Source of the DNA: CAZCVI01 sp964502145
Lineage (GTDB): Bacteria; Acidobacteriota; Aminicenantia; UBA2199
Direction: 5' to 3'
DNA length: 20,579 bases
Assembly: GCA_964502145.1 (NCBI GenBank)
Contig: CAZCVI010000116.1
Location: 1-20,579, forward strand
This document shows, in pieces, positions 1 through 7,724 of the stretch (positions within the stretch are counted from its first letter, which is position 1; every line of letters starts with the position of its first letter). The position numbers and the translations under genes are program-made. The notes under the pieces are model-generated. The model did no database searches. It was given only the letters and a program-made list of their open reading frames with translations, and was not told the DNA's origin.

Positions 1-72
1 TGAATGGAATTCAAGGTGATTACCACTCATTTAAAAATAATAAGGAGAATTGCTGCAGGTCAACGCCACGTA

Positions 73-101
73 TTGCTATTTAAAAAAACTTCCTGTATAA
101 T
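73..101 (+). promoter_or_regulatory. Sigma70-type promoter of the outer-membrane barrel gene
   Basis: TTGCTA (73-78), a 17-nt spacer and TATAAT (96-101) lie about 60 bp before the start codon at 165. The -10 is a full consensus match and the -35 matches 4 of 6. The 72 bases before it hold nothing I can identify. The call rests on sequence match and position only. Confidence 0.6.
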
Positions 102-164
102 ACGCTGATCAATAAAACTGAGCATCCCTCAGTTAAGATAAAAAAATAAAACGAGGTGAAACAA

Positions 165-929
165 ATGAATAAAACAGCATCAACCATGTATATATCTCTA
201 ATTCTGATTGGCCTGCTATGGCCTGGGGTAATCATGGCTCAAGACAAACAGTGGAATATCACTGCCGAGAGCGGCATGATCCTGCCCGGTTATAACGATG
301 TGCAAATCCCACCGGAGAGTGGCACGTTGATCTCCTTAAAAGACGATTTGGATTTACCCGCTACCGCGTTTTTGCGTTTGCGTTTGACTTGGCAATGGCA
401 TTCCCGTCATGCCTTTTCCCTGTTATATGCGCCGTTATCCTTAACCGCCAGCGGTACATTACCGACTGCCGTTCATTTTGCCGGTGAAAATTTCGCCCCG
501 CAATCGCAAATCAACGCCACCTTCCGGTTTAACTCCTACCGACTGACCTATCGTTACACCCTGGTCAATCGCCCTAAATTCAAACTGGGAATCGGTTTCA
601 CTGCCAAAATCAGGGACGCGGAAATATCACTTCGCGACGGCCTCAAAGAAGGCAAAAAAACCGACGTGGGTTTTGTGCCGCTGTTGAACCTGGTGATCGA
701 TTGGCGTTGGAATCCCCGGTGGAGTCTTCTCTTGGAAGCCGATGCTCTGGCCGCTCCCGGCGGACAAGGTCGCGCTGAAGATGTCGCCTTAGCCCTCCGC
801 TACACCCTCTCCCCCACCTGGAACCTGCAAGCCGGTTACCGTTTGGTGGAAGGTGGCGCCGATGTCGACACCGTTTACAATTTCGCCTGGATCAATTACC
901 TTTTCGTGGGTATTGGCTTTTCTTGGTGA
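165..929 (+). CDS. Putative outer-membrane beta-barrel protein
   Basis: This secreted protein of 254 residues has a classical signal peptide: charged start (MNKTAS), hydrophobic core around residues 9-22, and likely cleavage after VIMA before QDK. The mature part alternates hydrophobic and polar residues and is rich in aromatic girdle residues (WQWHSR, SYRLTYRY, WRWNPRWSL). It ends in an aromatic residue (VGIGFSW), the usual C-terminal signal for BAM insertion, so an 8-stranded or similar barrel is likely. I chose ATG 165 over GTG 156 because a GAGGTG Shine-Dalgarno lies 6 nt upstream of 165. It has its own promoter and is not in the BMC operon. I see no enzyme motif and do not recognise a specific family; pore, adhesin or structural roles are all possible. 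Confidence 0.7.
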   Translation: MNKTASTMYISLILIGLLWPGVIMAQDKQWNITAESGMILPGYNDVQIPPESGTLISLKDDLDLPATAFLRLRLTWQWHSRHAFSLLYAPLSLTASGTLPTAVHFAGENFAPQSQINATFRFNSYRLTYRYTLVNRPKFKLGIGFTAKIRDAEISLRDGLKEGKKTDVGFVPLLNLVIDWRWNPRWSLLLEADALAAPGGQGRAEDVALALRYTLSPTWNLQAGYRLVEGGADVDTVYNFAWINYLFVGIGFSW

Positions 930-1002
930 CCATCTGAACGACTCACAACCGAAGGCCGGATATCTGTTACTGCAATAAAAAAGAATTTTCCTTGTGGTGG
1001 TG

Positions 1003-1030
1003 GTAGAGACGTAGGCCACTACGTCTCTAC
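1003..1030. repeat. Perfect 12-bp hairpin between convergent genes
   Basis: GTAGAGACGTAG (1003-1014) and CTACGTCTCTAC (1019-1030) are exact reverse complements around the loop GCCA. The hairpin lies between two converging genes. Neither strand has a T-tract directly after it, so it is not a canonical intrinsic terminator. Short palindromes with a GTAGAGACG/CGTCTCTAC core are known as dispersed repeats in many genomes. A relative of this sequence (CTACGTCTC) is found at 14723-14731 in this window. It could still stop transcription or protect 3' ends. Confidence 0.7.
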
Positions 1031-1065
1031 AAACGTTGATGTATAATAGTGGGAAAGCAGAAAGC

Positions 1066-1608
1066 TTATGCGCGCAGTTTCAAGAGTCCAGAGGCAATCA
1101 TACCGAAAATAATACGCGCCGTATCATAAATATTAATACCTGCCGCATTGGAGATTTGCTCGATACTCTGTTTGCCGTCGATTTTGGAAATCACCAACCA
1201 TTCCAATGTGGAAAGCGAAATCTTGCGCCGTTCCTGGCGGTCGATCTCATTAAATTCCGGGACTTGGTCGATAGAGCCAATTTTGGTGCGCAATAATTTC
1301 CACTCATCGATACGCCGCGCTGCTTCCATCAACAGCGAAGTGACCGATCGTTTGATGGTGACCTCGGCTTCAAATACACCCTCTTCAAATAAGAAATCCC
1401 CTTTACCCCAGGAAATCAATGTGAAGACAGCATCCTCACCCACGAAGTTGTCCACTTCTGAATGAATCATCTCGCCGTGCTTTAAAATGATATAACCCGA
1501 ATTGCCACCTTCACGGGTTAAAACAAACCTGCCACTCTGCCTGGAGTTGCTCACCAACTGCATGATGTCAGCCAAATTGATCGAATCAAGAGAACCTTTT
1601 AAACTCAT
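1066..1608 (-). CDS. DUF4388 (PATAN-type) domain protein
   Basis: This is a cytosolic protein of 180 residues. Residues 1-100 match the DUF4388 pattern: an opening like MSLKGSLDSINLADIMQLV, then SGRFVLTREGG, then GYIILKHGEMIHSEVDNFVGEDAVFTLISWGKGDFLFEEG. The family is often linked to two-component and gliding/motility signalling. The C-terminal part (about 120-180) looks like a small helical winged-helix-like domain (LSTLEWLVISKIDGKQSIEQIS...). There are no membrane segments or catalytic residues. A good promoter lies upstream on the same strand. The Shine-Dalgarno is weak (CCGGATAGAA before ATG). It is divergent from the BMC operon; a regulatory link to the operon is only a guess from position. 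Confidence 0.75.
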   Translation of the reverse strand: MSLKGSLDSINLADIMQLVSNSRQSGRFVLTREGGNSGYIILKHGEMIHSEVDNFVGEDAVFTLISWGKGDFLFEEGVFEAEVTIKRSVTSLLMEAARRIDEWKLLRTKIGSIDQVPEFNEIDRQERRKISLSTLEWLVISKIDGKQSIEQISNAAGINIYDTARIIFGMIASGLLKLRA

Positions 1609-1663
1609 TTCTATCCGGTGTCGCTTCTTTTAATTTTTTATATATATATTTACGTAATATTAA

Positions 1664-1692
1664 ATAGTAAAGAATTTATGCGTATTTGTCAA
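1664..1692 (-). promoter_or_regulatory. Promoter of the DUF4388 gene
   Basis: Reading the minus strand, TTGACA (1692-1687), a 17-nt spacer and TACTAT (1669-1664) lie about 55 bp before the start at 1608. The intervening leader is AT-rich, with a TATATATATA run at 1639-1649. It sits back to back with the BMC operon promoter, about 70 bp apart, so a shared regulator could act on both. Confidence 0.65.
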
Positions 1693-1762
1693 GATTCTTT
1701 TGAATTTTTCCTTGAAATATGTGGCATTAATCCTATTTGAAAAAGAATTATGCCCGTAACCC

Positions 1763-1791
1763 TTGCAAAACAATCCTATTTTTCTTATAAT
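1763..1791 (+). promoter_or_regulatory. Strong sigma70-type promoter of the BMC operon
   Basis: TTGCAA (1763-1768), exactly 17 nt, then consensus TATAAT (1786-1791). The predicted start near 1798 gives a leader of about 85 nt before the BMC-H start at 1884. No obvious operator palindrome is visible, and no regulator gene lies inside the operon, so inducer sensing must be encoded elsewhere or act through an unrecognised site. Confidence 0.7.
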
Positions 1792-1883
1792 ATACGATTA
1801 ACAGGATTGTTTAAGAACCCATGCAACAAGAAAAATTAAAAACACAATGGGCTCTCTTCACGGGCAATCCAAAGGAGGGTTTA

Positions 1884-2180
1884 ATGTCTGACGCACTTGG
1901 AATGATTGAAACCAGGGGATTTGTGGCCATGGTAGAAGCAGCCGATGCCATGGTAAAAGCGGCAAAAGTAGAATTGGTGGGTTATGAAAAGACGGGCGGT
2001 GGGTATACCACGGCTATTGTTCGTGGCGATGTGGCAGCCGTAAAAGCTGCTACAGAAGCAGGCAGCCGCGCGGCTGAGAAACTGGGCGAACTGGTCTCGG
2101 TCCACGTCATCCCCAGACCCCACGAAAATATCGACCTGGCTCTCCCACTGGGACGGCAACCGGAAAAGAAAAGCAAATAA
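1884..2180 (+). CDS. BMC-H hexameric shell protein (PduA/PduJ-like)
   Basis: This 98-residue protein (Pfam BMC, PF00936) is the basic facet tile of the microcompartment shell. It begins ALGMIETRGFVAMVEAADAM, has the central IVRGDVAAVKAATEAG block and ends with VHVIPRPHENID, all hallmark BMC-H motifs. The pore loop reads K36-T-G-G-G where PduA has KIGSG, so the pore is probably small and polar. The tail (GRQPEKKSK) is basic. I chose ATG 1884 rather than ATG 1821 because AAAGGAGGG (1871-1879) sits just before it and the 21 extra residues do not look like BMC. It is the first gene of the operon and the only BMC-H in the window. The 139-nt gap before the next gene may allow higher expression of this abundant tile. 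Confidence 0.95.
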   Translation: MSDALGMIETRGFVAMVEAADAMVKAAKVELVGYEKTGGGYTTAIVRGDVAAVKAATEAGSRAAEKLGELVSVHVIPRPHENIDLALPLGRQPEKKSK

Positions 2181-2319
2181 CCCGTTTTGGCGCTCCGTTA
2201 ATCGCCGCTTCTACCTTTCACCGGACTCGCAAAAATCTGTGGCAACGTGTTTCCTGTTTTTCCAATGAAAGGATTTTATATATACGGCGCTTAACCCTGC
2301 CCAACCATAGGAGCAGAAC

Positions 2320-2607
2320 ATGCAACTGGGAAAAATTACAGGTACAGTGGTAGCCAGTCAAAAAGATGAGAAATTAATCGGCCAGACGTTCCACGTGGTA
2401 GAAAACGTGGATGTGGACGGCAAGATTACCGGCGGTCTGGTAGTCGCGGTGGACGCCGTAGGAGCGGGAGTAGGGGAGATTGTACTCTACGCCGCTGGCA
2501 GTGCGGCACGGCTTACTCCCTTAACCCAGGGAAAACCGGTGGACCACGTCATCATGGCGATTGTTGATGTGGTGGAAGTAAACGGCAAAGAACGGTACAA
2601 AAAGTAA
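2320..2607 (+). CDS. BMC-P pentameric vertex protein (EutN/CcmL/PduN family), copy 1
   Basis: This 95-residue protein forms pentamers that cap the vertices of the polyhedral shell. Family features are visible: N-terminal MQLGKITGTVVASQKDEKLIGQTFHVV, then VAVDAVGAGVGEIVLYAAGSAAR and the C-terminal strand HVIMAIVDVVEV. ATG 2320 follows AGGAGC (2310-2315). The preceding 139 nt hold no gene and no strong hairpin; a weak TATATATA stretch (about 2277) could be part of a minor promoter. The next gene starts 9 nt after its stop, so it is translationally close to the aldehyde dehydrogenase. It is one of three divergent BMC-P paralogues here. Confidence 0.95.
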   Translation: MQLGKITGTVVASQKDEKLIGQTFHVVENVDVDGKITGGLVVAVDAVGAGVGEIVLYAAGSAARLTPLTQGKPVDHVIMAIVDVVEVNGKERYKK

Positions 2608-2616
2608 GGTGTTCCC

Positions 2617-4080
2617 ATGAACGTAACGGACAACCAAATCGCGGCTATCGTCGACCGGGTGGTAGAACAATTAACCCACGGTGCTCCTGTTAACACAGCA
2701 CCTCCCCCACCCATTGTATCCACACCCCGGCCTACACCGGCAGAAACACCGTCTTTTCACCCTTCCGAGGGCAGGCGTGGCTGTTTCCCTGATATTGACT
2801 CGGCTATCGCTGCCAGCCAAAAAGCGTTTATTGAATATAAGTCTGTTTCTCTCGCCCAACGCAAACGTATCGTGCAAGCCATCCGGGATATCTGTCTGGA
2901 CCACCTGAAAGAACTGGCTCAAATCGCGGTCACAGAAACAGGACTGGGGCGATACGAGGATAAATTAAAGAAAAACGAGCTGGTGATTCGCAAAACACCG
3001 GGTGTGGAAGATGTGGAACCACGCGCCTTTACCGGCGATGATGGACTTTCGGTGGAAGAACGCGCTCCTTTTGGTGTTATTGGCAGCATCACGCCTTGCA
3101 CCAATCCTTCGGAAACCATTATTTGCAATGGTATTGGCATGATTTCCGGTGGCAATGCTGTCGTTTTTAACCCCCATCCATCGGCCAAAAAAACGTCCGT
3201 GTTCACCATCAACCTATTGAATGTCGCGGTTATTTCCGAGGGTGGGCCGCCCAATCTTTTCACTACCGTTGAGAATCCCACCATTCAATCCGCGCAAGCC
3301 TTGATGTCTCATCCCGGTATCCGCTTGTTGGTCGTAACCGGTGGCCCGGCAGTGGTAGCGGCAGCCATGAAATCGGGCAAGCGTGTTATTGCTGCCGGAC
3401 CGGGTAATCCACCGGTGGTGGTAGATGATACGGCGGACCTGGATAAAGCAGCCAAAGATATTATTACCAGCGCCAGTTGCGATAATAATATTATCTGCGT
3501 GGTGGAAAAAGAGATTATCGTGACCCGTGGCGCGGCGGATGGTTTGAAAAAAGCACTGGTGCAACATGGCGGAGTGGAACTGGGGCAATACCAGACGAAA
3601 CGTTTGGAACAATTGTTACTGACGCCGGATGGTCACCCGGATAAAAAATGGGTGGGCCAGGATGTGCAAAAGATATTGGCGCAGATTGGTATGGATGTGG
3701 ACCCAGCCAAACGGTTGGCATTTATGGAAACCCGACCCGATCATCCTTTTGCGGTGGAAGAGTTGTTGATGCCCGTGATTCCCCTCATTCGTGTCCGGGA
3801 TATTGAAGATGCCATACAACTGGCGTATACATTGGAAGGCGGCTGTTTTCATACCGCAGTCATCCATTCCAAAAACATTGAACATTTGCATCGTATGGCG
3901 CTCAAGATGAATACCTCTATTCTCGTTAAAAATGGCATGGCCCTGGCTGGACTCGGTATGGGTGGTGAGGGGCCTACCTCGTTTACTATTGCCTCGCCTA
4001 CGGGTGAAGGATTAACCACGGCCCGTCACTTTACCCGCACGCGACGGTGTGTCATTAGCGGTCACTTCCGTATTGTGTAG
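2617..4080 (+). CDS. CoA-acylating aldehyde dehydrogenase, BMC-targeted (PduP-like)
   Basis: It oxidises the aldehyde made in the lumen (acetaldehyde, or propanal/lactaldehyde-type products) with NAD+ and CoA to acyl-CoA. The 487 residues contain the ALDH fold with PduP/EutE-type motifs: APFGVIGSITPCTNPSETI (about 150-168), GPGNPPVVVD (261-270), and the catalytic cysteine C294 in DNNIICVVEKE. Residues 1-22 (DNQIAAIVDRVVEQL) form an amphipathic helix typical of an encapsulation peptide, followed by a Pro-rich linker (27-50). Start ATG 2617 follows AAGGTG. It sits between shell genes. Acetaldehyde from DERA is the best-supported substrate, by context only. Confidence 0.93.
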   Translation: MNVTDNQIAAIVDRVVEQLTHGAPVNTAPPPPIVSTPRPTPAETPSFHPSEGRRGCFPDIDSAIAASQKAFIEYKSVSLAQRKRIVQAIRDICLDHLKELAQIAVTETGLGRYEDKLKKNELVIRKTPGVEDVEPRAFTGDDGLSVEERAPFGVIGSITPCTNPSETIICNGIGMISGGNAVVFNPHPSAKKTSVFTINLLNVAVISEGGPPNLFTTVENPTIQSAQALMSHPGIRLLVVTGGPAVVAAAMKSGKRVIAAGPGNPPVVVDDTADLDKAAKDIITSASCDNNIICVVEKEIIVTRGAADGLKKALVQHGGVELGQYQTKRLEQLLLTPDGHPDKKWVGQDVQKILAQIGMDVDPAKRLAFMETRPDHPFAVEELLMPVIPLIRVRDIEDAIQLAYTLEGGCFHTAVIHSKNIEHLHRMALKMNTSILVKNGMALAGLGMGGEGPTSFTIASPTGEGLTTARHFTRTRRCVISGHFRIV

Positions 4081-4097
4081 CACACCGGGACAGCAAC

Positions 4098-5432
4098 ATG
4101 GACAAAACCCCCGCAAAAATTCGTGACACAGTGCAACAGGCCGGGGTAGTCGGTGCTGGTGGGGGTGGTTTTCCCACCCATATCAAACTGGACACTGCCG
4201 TGGACACCGTTATTGCCAATGGCAGCGAATGCGAACCCCTGTTGGCTTCCGATAAAACCCTGATCAAAGAAAAAGCCTACCGCATCATTCAAGGCATGCA
4301 GATTGTTATGGCTGCCACCGGTGCTAAAACGGGTTATGTCGCTGTGAAAGGCCATTATAAAGATGCGGTAGCCGCTCTGCAAAAAGTATTGCCTGCTGAC
4401 AACTCCATTCGTTTGCACTTGCTTGAAAACTATTACCCCGCGGGCGATGAGTTCCTTACCGTGTACGATGTCACCGGGCGCGTCATTCCCGAGGGTGGCT
4501 TGCCATTGCATGTCGGCGTGTTGGTCAGCAATGTGCTTTCCCTTGTGCAGATCGCCGATGCTCTCGACGGCAAACCCGTGACTGAACGACCCGTGACCAT
4601 TACCGGTTCCGTGCGTTACCCCCAGGTTGTGACCGTTCCCATTGGCACATTATATCAGGATTTGATTACCATTGCCGGGGGCATGTTGAACCCCGATGAT
4701 TTGGTATTGGATGGTGGACCCATGATGGGGCTGGCTGTTGCTGAGCTTAATCTGGGCATTGGCAGAACCACCAGTGGCTTAGTTGTTTTGCCCAAAGAAC
4801 ATTTTATCATGCAGATGAAACAACTCACCCTGGGCCAGATGGTCAAGAAATCCAAGGCCGCTTGTTGTCAATGTTTCCGTTGCACTGATCTGTGTCCTCG
4901 TAACTTAATCGGTCATGCCCTGTATCCCCATATGACCATGCGCACTATTGATTACAATCTCTCCCAACCCACAGAACATATTACCGCTGCTTTTTTATGT
5001 AGTCAATGCGGTGTGTGTGAATTGGTCGCCTGTGATTTTATGCTCCTTTCCCCCCGCCAGATTTATGCCGAGTACCGCCGTTTGTTGGTCTCCAAAGGCA
5101 TAAAAAATCCCCATCATAATACTGTCACCGCCCGTGAGGAACTGGAATACCGCAAGATACCCATGGCTACCCTGATCAAAAAAATTGGCCTGTCCCCTTA
5201 TGTGGTGGAAACCCCGGTCAAGGGGTATCAGGAAGTCGCCCGTGTTCGTGTTCCCCTCAACCGTCATGCCGGTGTGCCTGCGATTCCTTGTGTTGGCGTA
5301 GGTGACCGGGTCCGGCGCGGCGATGTCATTGCCGCTTCTCCGGTTGATAAACTCGGTGCTGTTTGCCATGCGTCTATCGCTGGAAAAGTCACTGAGATCG
5401 GCGCGACTTGGTTAGAAATTAGCGCCAGATAA
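4098..5432 (+). CDS. PduS-like flavin/iron-sulfur NADH oxidoreductase (RnfC-like)
   Basis: The 444 residues match PduS: an N-terminal FMN/NADH-binding RnfC-like domain with GAGGGGFPTHIKL (about 20-31), a middle SLBB-like part (about 170-230), then a two-cluster ferredoxin domain. Cluster 1 is C256-x2-C259-x2-C262-x3-C266 and cluster 2 is C301-x2-C304-x2-C307-x4-C312. A C-terminal beta-rich segment (about 375-444) resembles a biotinyl/barrel-sandwich fold. PduS-type enzymes move electrons between NADH and another carrier (cobalamin in Pdu). No cobalamin enzyme is present here, so the likely role is to reoxidise NADH from the aldehyde dehydrogenase. It lies directly before the PduT-like shell gene, 12 nt apart, as PduS and PduT are functionally linked. 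The Shine-Dalgarno is weak. Confidence 0.9.
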   Translation: MDKTPAKIRDTVQQAGVVGAGGGGFPTHIKLDTAVDTVIANGSECEPLLASDKTLIKEKAYRIIQGMQIVMAATGAKTGYVAVKGHYKDAVAALQKVLPADNSIRLHLLENYYPAGDEFLTVYDVTGRVIPEGGLPLHVGVLVSNVLSLVQIADALDGKPVTERPVTITGSVRYPQVVTVPIGTLYQDLITIAGGMLNPDDLVLDGGPMMGLAVAELNLGIGRTTSGLVVLPKEHFIMQMKQLTLGQMVKKSKAACCQCFRCTDLCPRNLIGHALYPHMTMRTIDYNLSQPTEHITAAFLCSQCGVCELVACDFMLLSPRQIYAEYRRLLVSKGIKNPHHNTVTAREELEYRKIPMATLIKKIGLSPYVVETPVKGYQEVARVRVPLNRHAGVPAIPCVGVGDRVRRGDVIAASPVDKLGAVCHASIAGKVTEIGATWLEISAR

Positions 5433-5444
5433 AGGAAAGAATAA

Positions 5445-6002
5445 ATGAAAGAGCCCGCTTTAGGAATGATCGAATACAAGTCCGTGGCCCGTGGCATATT
5501 TGCCTGCGATGCCATGGTCAAAAAAGCGCCCGTGCGGATAATCGAAACCCACGCCGTTTGTCCCGGAAAATACATTACCATCATTTGTGGTGAGGTTGCC
5601 GATGTCGAAGAAGCCATGAATGCCGGTCTTGCCGCTGGCAAAGACATGGTCGTAGCCGATTTGTTCTTGCCCCAGGTGCATCCCAGTATTATTCCCGCCA
5701 TGTCTGGCACCACTCACATCGACCAGTTCGGCGCTGTTGGTATCATTGAAAGTTTTTCCGTGGCCACACTCGTGCGCGCTGCCGATATCGCAGCCAAAGC
5801 TACGGCCATCCAATTGGTGGAACTTCGTCTTGCGAATGGTCTTGGTGGCAAAGCTTATTTTGTCATGACCGGCACCCAAGCCGATGTCGAAGAGTCTTTA
5901 GCCCTCGCCAAAGTCTATGTAAAAAGCGAAGGATTGTTAGCCGGGTGCGAATTAATCCCTTCCCCGCACCCCGATTTACTCGCAAAAGGGTTATACTGGT
6001 AG
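5445..6002 (+). CDS. BMC-T trimeric shell protein with Fe-S pore cysteine (PduT-like)
   Basis: The 185 residues are two fused BMC domains (about 5-85 and 97-178): GMIEYKSVARGIFACDAM, then GIIESFSVATLVRAADIA. Trimers act as pseudo-hexameric tiles. The first domain has C39 in VCPGKY, exactly at the place of PduT Cys38 in CPGK, which binds a [4Fe-4S] cluster at the trimer pore. This supports electron transfer across the shell from the PduS-like enzyme encoded just upstream. The second domain ends with IPSPHPDL, as in PduT. Start ATG 5445 follows AAAGGAAAG. Cluster binding is inferred from the conserved motif. Confidence 0.93.
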   Translation: MKEPALGMIEYKSVARGIFACDAMVKKAPVRIIETHAVCPGKYITIICGEVADVEEAMNAGLAAGKDMVVADLFLPQVHPSIIPAMSGTTHIDQFGAVGIIESFSVATLVRAADIAAKATAIQLVELRLANGLGGKAYFVMTGTQADVEESLALAKVYVKSEGLLAGCELIPSPHPDLLAKGLYW

Positions 6003-6031
6003 GTTATTTAAAAAGAAACAAGGAGTAAACC

Positions 6032-6340
6032 ATGAAATTAGCAAGAGTTTTTGGTTCAGTAGTAGCTACCCGAAAAGTGGAGAGCATCAACAATTTAAAA
6101 ATCCTGCTAATCCAACCCTTGAACCACCAATTAAAACCCGCCGGTGATCCCATAGCCGCTATTGATACTATCCAAGCTGGTCCCGGTGATCTCGTGCATT
6201 ATACCTTGGCCCGTGAAGCTGCTTTCGCCCTCCCCAATTCAAACGCTCCCGTAGACGCTGCTATCACCGGTATTGTGGACCAAGTAAACGTCGCGGACAC
6301 TGGTATTTATAATAAAGAACATATTTTTGAAACAGAATAA
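6032..6340 (+). CDS. BMC-P pentameric vertex protein, copy 2
   Basis: This 102-residue EutN/CcmL-family protein has N-terminal MKLARVFGSVVATRKVESINNLKIL, the core DPIAAIDTIQAGPGDLVHYTLAREAA and the C-terminal DAAITGIVDQVNV. It has a short C-terminal tail (NKEHIFETE). A clear Shine-Dalgarno (AAGGAG) precedes ATG 6032. It lies immediately upstream of another BMC-P gene, which it resembles at the N-terminus (MKLxRV), so the two look like a tandem pair that has since diverged. It probably contributes alternative or mixed vertices. Confidence 0.95.
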   Translation: MKLARVFGSVVATRKVESINNLKILLIQPLNHQLKPAGDPIAAIDTIQAGPGDLVHYTLAREAAFALPNSNAPVDAAITGIVDQVNVADTGIYNKEHIFETE

Positions 6341-6386
6341 TGAAGCCATATAGAATACATATATATATGGTATAGGACATAAAAAC

Positions 6387-6671
6387 ATGAAACTGTGCAG
6401 AGTAATTGGGAACATAGTGGCCACCCACAAAGTCCCCGCCTATAAAGGGCATAAAGTAATGATCGTGCAGCCCATCGACAAAGAAGGCCAGGATGTTTCC
6501 CCCTCTTTTCTGGCGTGTGATACCGTGCAAGCCGGGCCAGGTGATGTCGTGTTGGTGGAACAGGAAGGCAATACTGCCCGTGAATTATTGGGCACCAAAG
6601 ATGACCCCTTTCATTCCGTGATCGTCGGTATTGTCGATAAAGTGGTCTCTGCACGTCCCCAGAAGGAGTAA
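6387..6671 (+). CDS. BMC-P pentameric vertex protein, copy 3
   Basis: This 94-residue EutN/CcmL-family protein carries MKLCRVIGNIVATHKVPAYKGHKVMIVQPI, then FLACDTVQAGPGDVVLVEQEGNTAR and HSVIVGIVDKV. ACDxVxAGPGD and the EGxxAR-like segment are typical of the family. The Shine-Dalgarno is poor (TATAGGA), and the 46-nt gap before it contains a CATATATATATG palindrome at 6358-6369. Its stop lies 3 nt before the DERA start, so it is tightly coupled to the key enzyme. Confidence 0.95.
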   Translation: MKLCRVIGNIVATHKVPAYKGHKVMIVQPIDKEGQDVSPSFLACDTVQAGPGDVVLVEQEGNTARELLGTKDDPFHSVIVGIVDKVVSARPQKE

Positions 6672-6674
6672 TAA

Positions 6675-7607
6675 ATGGCAAATGTAAACCCCATGGATAA
6701 TCAAAAACTGGATGAAGTTGTTGAACTCATCGCCCAGCGCGTGGCCGTGCGTTTGCAGCAGATGGGTATGGTTCCAGGCGCTCCCGCCGAGTACACCACC
6801 ACCAGTTGTGTCACTCCCGGTGCCCCGTGCAATGACTGCGGCCACTGCGCCGCACGCAAACCCGAGGCCGTGCAAAATATTATTGCCAGTGGCGCCACCC
6901 GTATTGGGACTCGGATCGGCATCAATGGCTTTAAAATAGACAGTAAACTGGCTGGCATGATTGATCATACCATTTTAAAACCCGACGCTACCCACGAACA
7001 ACTCACCAAGATGGCCGAAGAAGCCAAGAAATATGGTTTTGCCACCGTCTGTGTTAATTCCGCCAACATTCCCCTCATCGCCCGCTTGTTACAGGGTTCC
7101 CCCGTGAAAGCCATTGCCGTTGTAGGCTTTCCCCTCGGTGCAGCCACCACCCAATCCAAAGCCTTTGAAGCCAAAGAAGCCATTCGTTCCGGGGCCCAGG
7201 AGATTGACATGGTCATCAATATCGGTGCTCTAAAGTCCAAGGATTACCGCCTCGTTTTTACTGACATTCAAACCGTAGTAGACGCTTCAAAACCCCATAA
7301 AGTAAAGGTAATCATCGAAACATCCCAGTTAACCAACGAGGAAAAAGTAATTGCCTGTGCGCTCTCTAAAACCGCAGGCGCTGCATTTGTCAAAACCTCC
7401 ACCGGTTTTGCCGGTGGTGGCGCCACTGTCGAAGACATCGAGTTAATGCGCCGCGTCGTAGGCACCGACATGGAGATCAAAGCCTCCGGTGGCATACGCA
7501 CCCGCGAAGATGCCGAAAAAATGATCAACGCCGGCGCCGACCGTATCGGTGCCTCTGCCGGAGTCGCCATAGTCACCGGCCAAAGCACCACCAAAGGAAC
7601 TTATTAA
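6675..7607 (+). CDS. deoC: Deoxyribose-phosphate aldolase with encapsulation peptide and Cys-rich linker
   Basis: It cleaves 2-deoxy-D-ribose 5-phosphate to acetaldehyde and glyceraldehyde 3-phosphate (class I aldolase). The catalytic domain starts near residue 90 (MIDHTILKPDAT). It has the Schiff-base lysine K240 in VKTSTGF, the second lysine K269 in IKASGGIRT and D178 in EIDMVIN, so it should be active. At 310 residues it is about 85 longer than a compact DERA. The extension has two parts: an amphipathic helix (about 10-30, LDEVVELIAQRVAVRL) like an encapsulation peptide, and a linker with C45-x6-C52-x2-C55-x2-C58 that could bind Zn or an Fe-S cluster. AAGGAG precedes ATG. This is the signature enzyme placing the locus with SPU-type BMCs. 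Confidence 0.95.
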   Translation: MANVNPMDNQKLDEVVELIAQRVAVRLQQMGMVPGAPAEYTTTSCVTPGAPCNDCGHCAARKPEAVQNIIASGATRIGTRIGINGFKIDSKLAGMIDHTILKPDATHEQLTKMAEEAKKYGFATVCVNSANIPLIARLLQGSPVKAIAVVGFPLGAATTQSKAFEAKEAIRSGAQEIDMVINIGALKSKDYRLVFTDIQTVVDASKPHKVKVIIETSQLTNEEKVIACALSKTAGAAFVKTSTGFAGGGATVEDIELMRRVVGTDMEIKASGGIRTREDAEKMINAGADRIGASAGVAIVTGQSTTKGTY

Positions 7608-7642
7608 ATGAACGCATCACCACTTATGCCTCCGGCGGCCAA

Positions 7643-7664
7643 AAACCTTTTCGAGAAAAGGTTT
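7643..7664. repeat. 9-bp perfect hairpin inside the BMC operon
   Basis: AAACCTTTT (643-651 of the 7-kb block) and AAAAGGTTT pair exactly around CGAG in the 179-nt gap between deoC and the second BMC-T gene. It is followed by CTGGACTTCC, not by a T-tract. It resembles dispersed GGCGGCC-AAAACC...GGTTTT hairpins seen in some genomes. It may be an mRNA-processing or partial attenuation site that separates the upstream shell/enzyme genes from the last three. Confidence 0.6.
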
Positions 7665-7689
7665 CTGGACTTCCAAAAGCGTTTGTTAT

Positions 7690-7724
7690 TTTCCCATTCT
7701 TCCCATAATTCCCATAATTCCCAC
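7690..7724 (+). repeat. Short tandem repeat, unit about 9 nt (TTCCCATAA)
   Basis: Four imperfect copies of TTCCCAtaa run in a row (TTCCCATTC, TTCCCATAA, TTCCCATAA, TTCCCAC) between deoC and the next BMC gene. It is intergenic and lacks spacers, so it is not a CRISPR. It is probably a slippage-prone microsatellite. Confidence 0.7.

Noticed and set aside
1821..1883. Longer N-terminus for the BMC-H protein
   Set aside because: ATG 1821 has no Shine-Dalgarno, and the added residues fall outside the BMC domain; 1884 has AAAGGAGGG.
6358..6369. CATATATATATG palindrome as an operator
   Set aside because: TATATA runs occur in several AT-rich leaders here (1639, 2277, 11861); too simple to be evidence of a binding site.
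7690..7724. Possible CRISPR-like array
   Set aside because: Units are about 9 nt with no spacers and no cas genes nearby.
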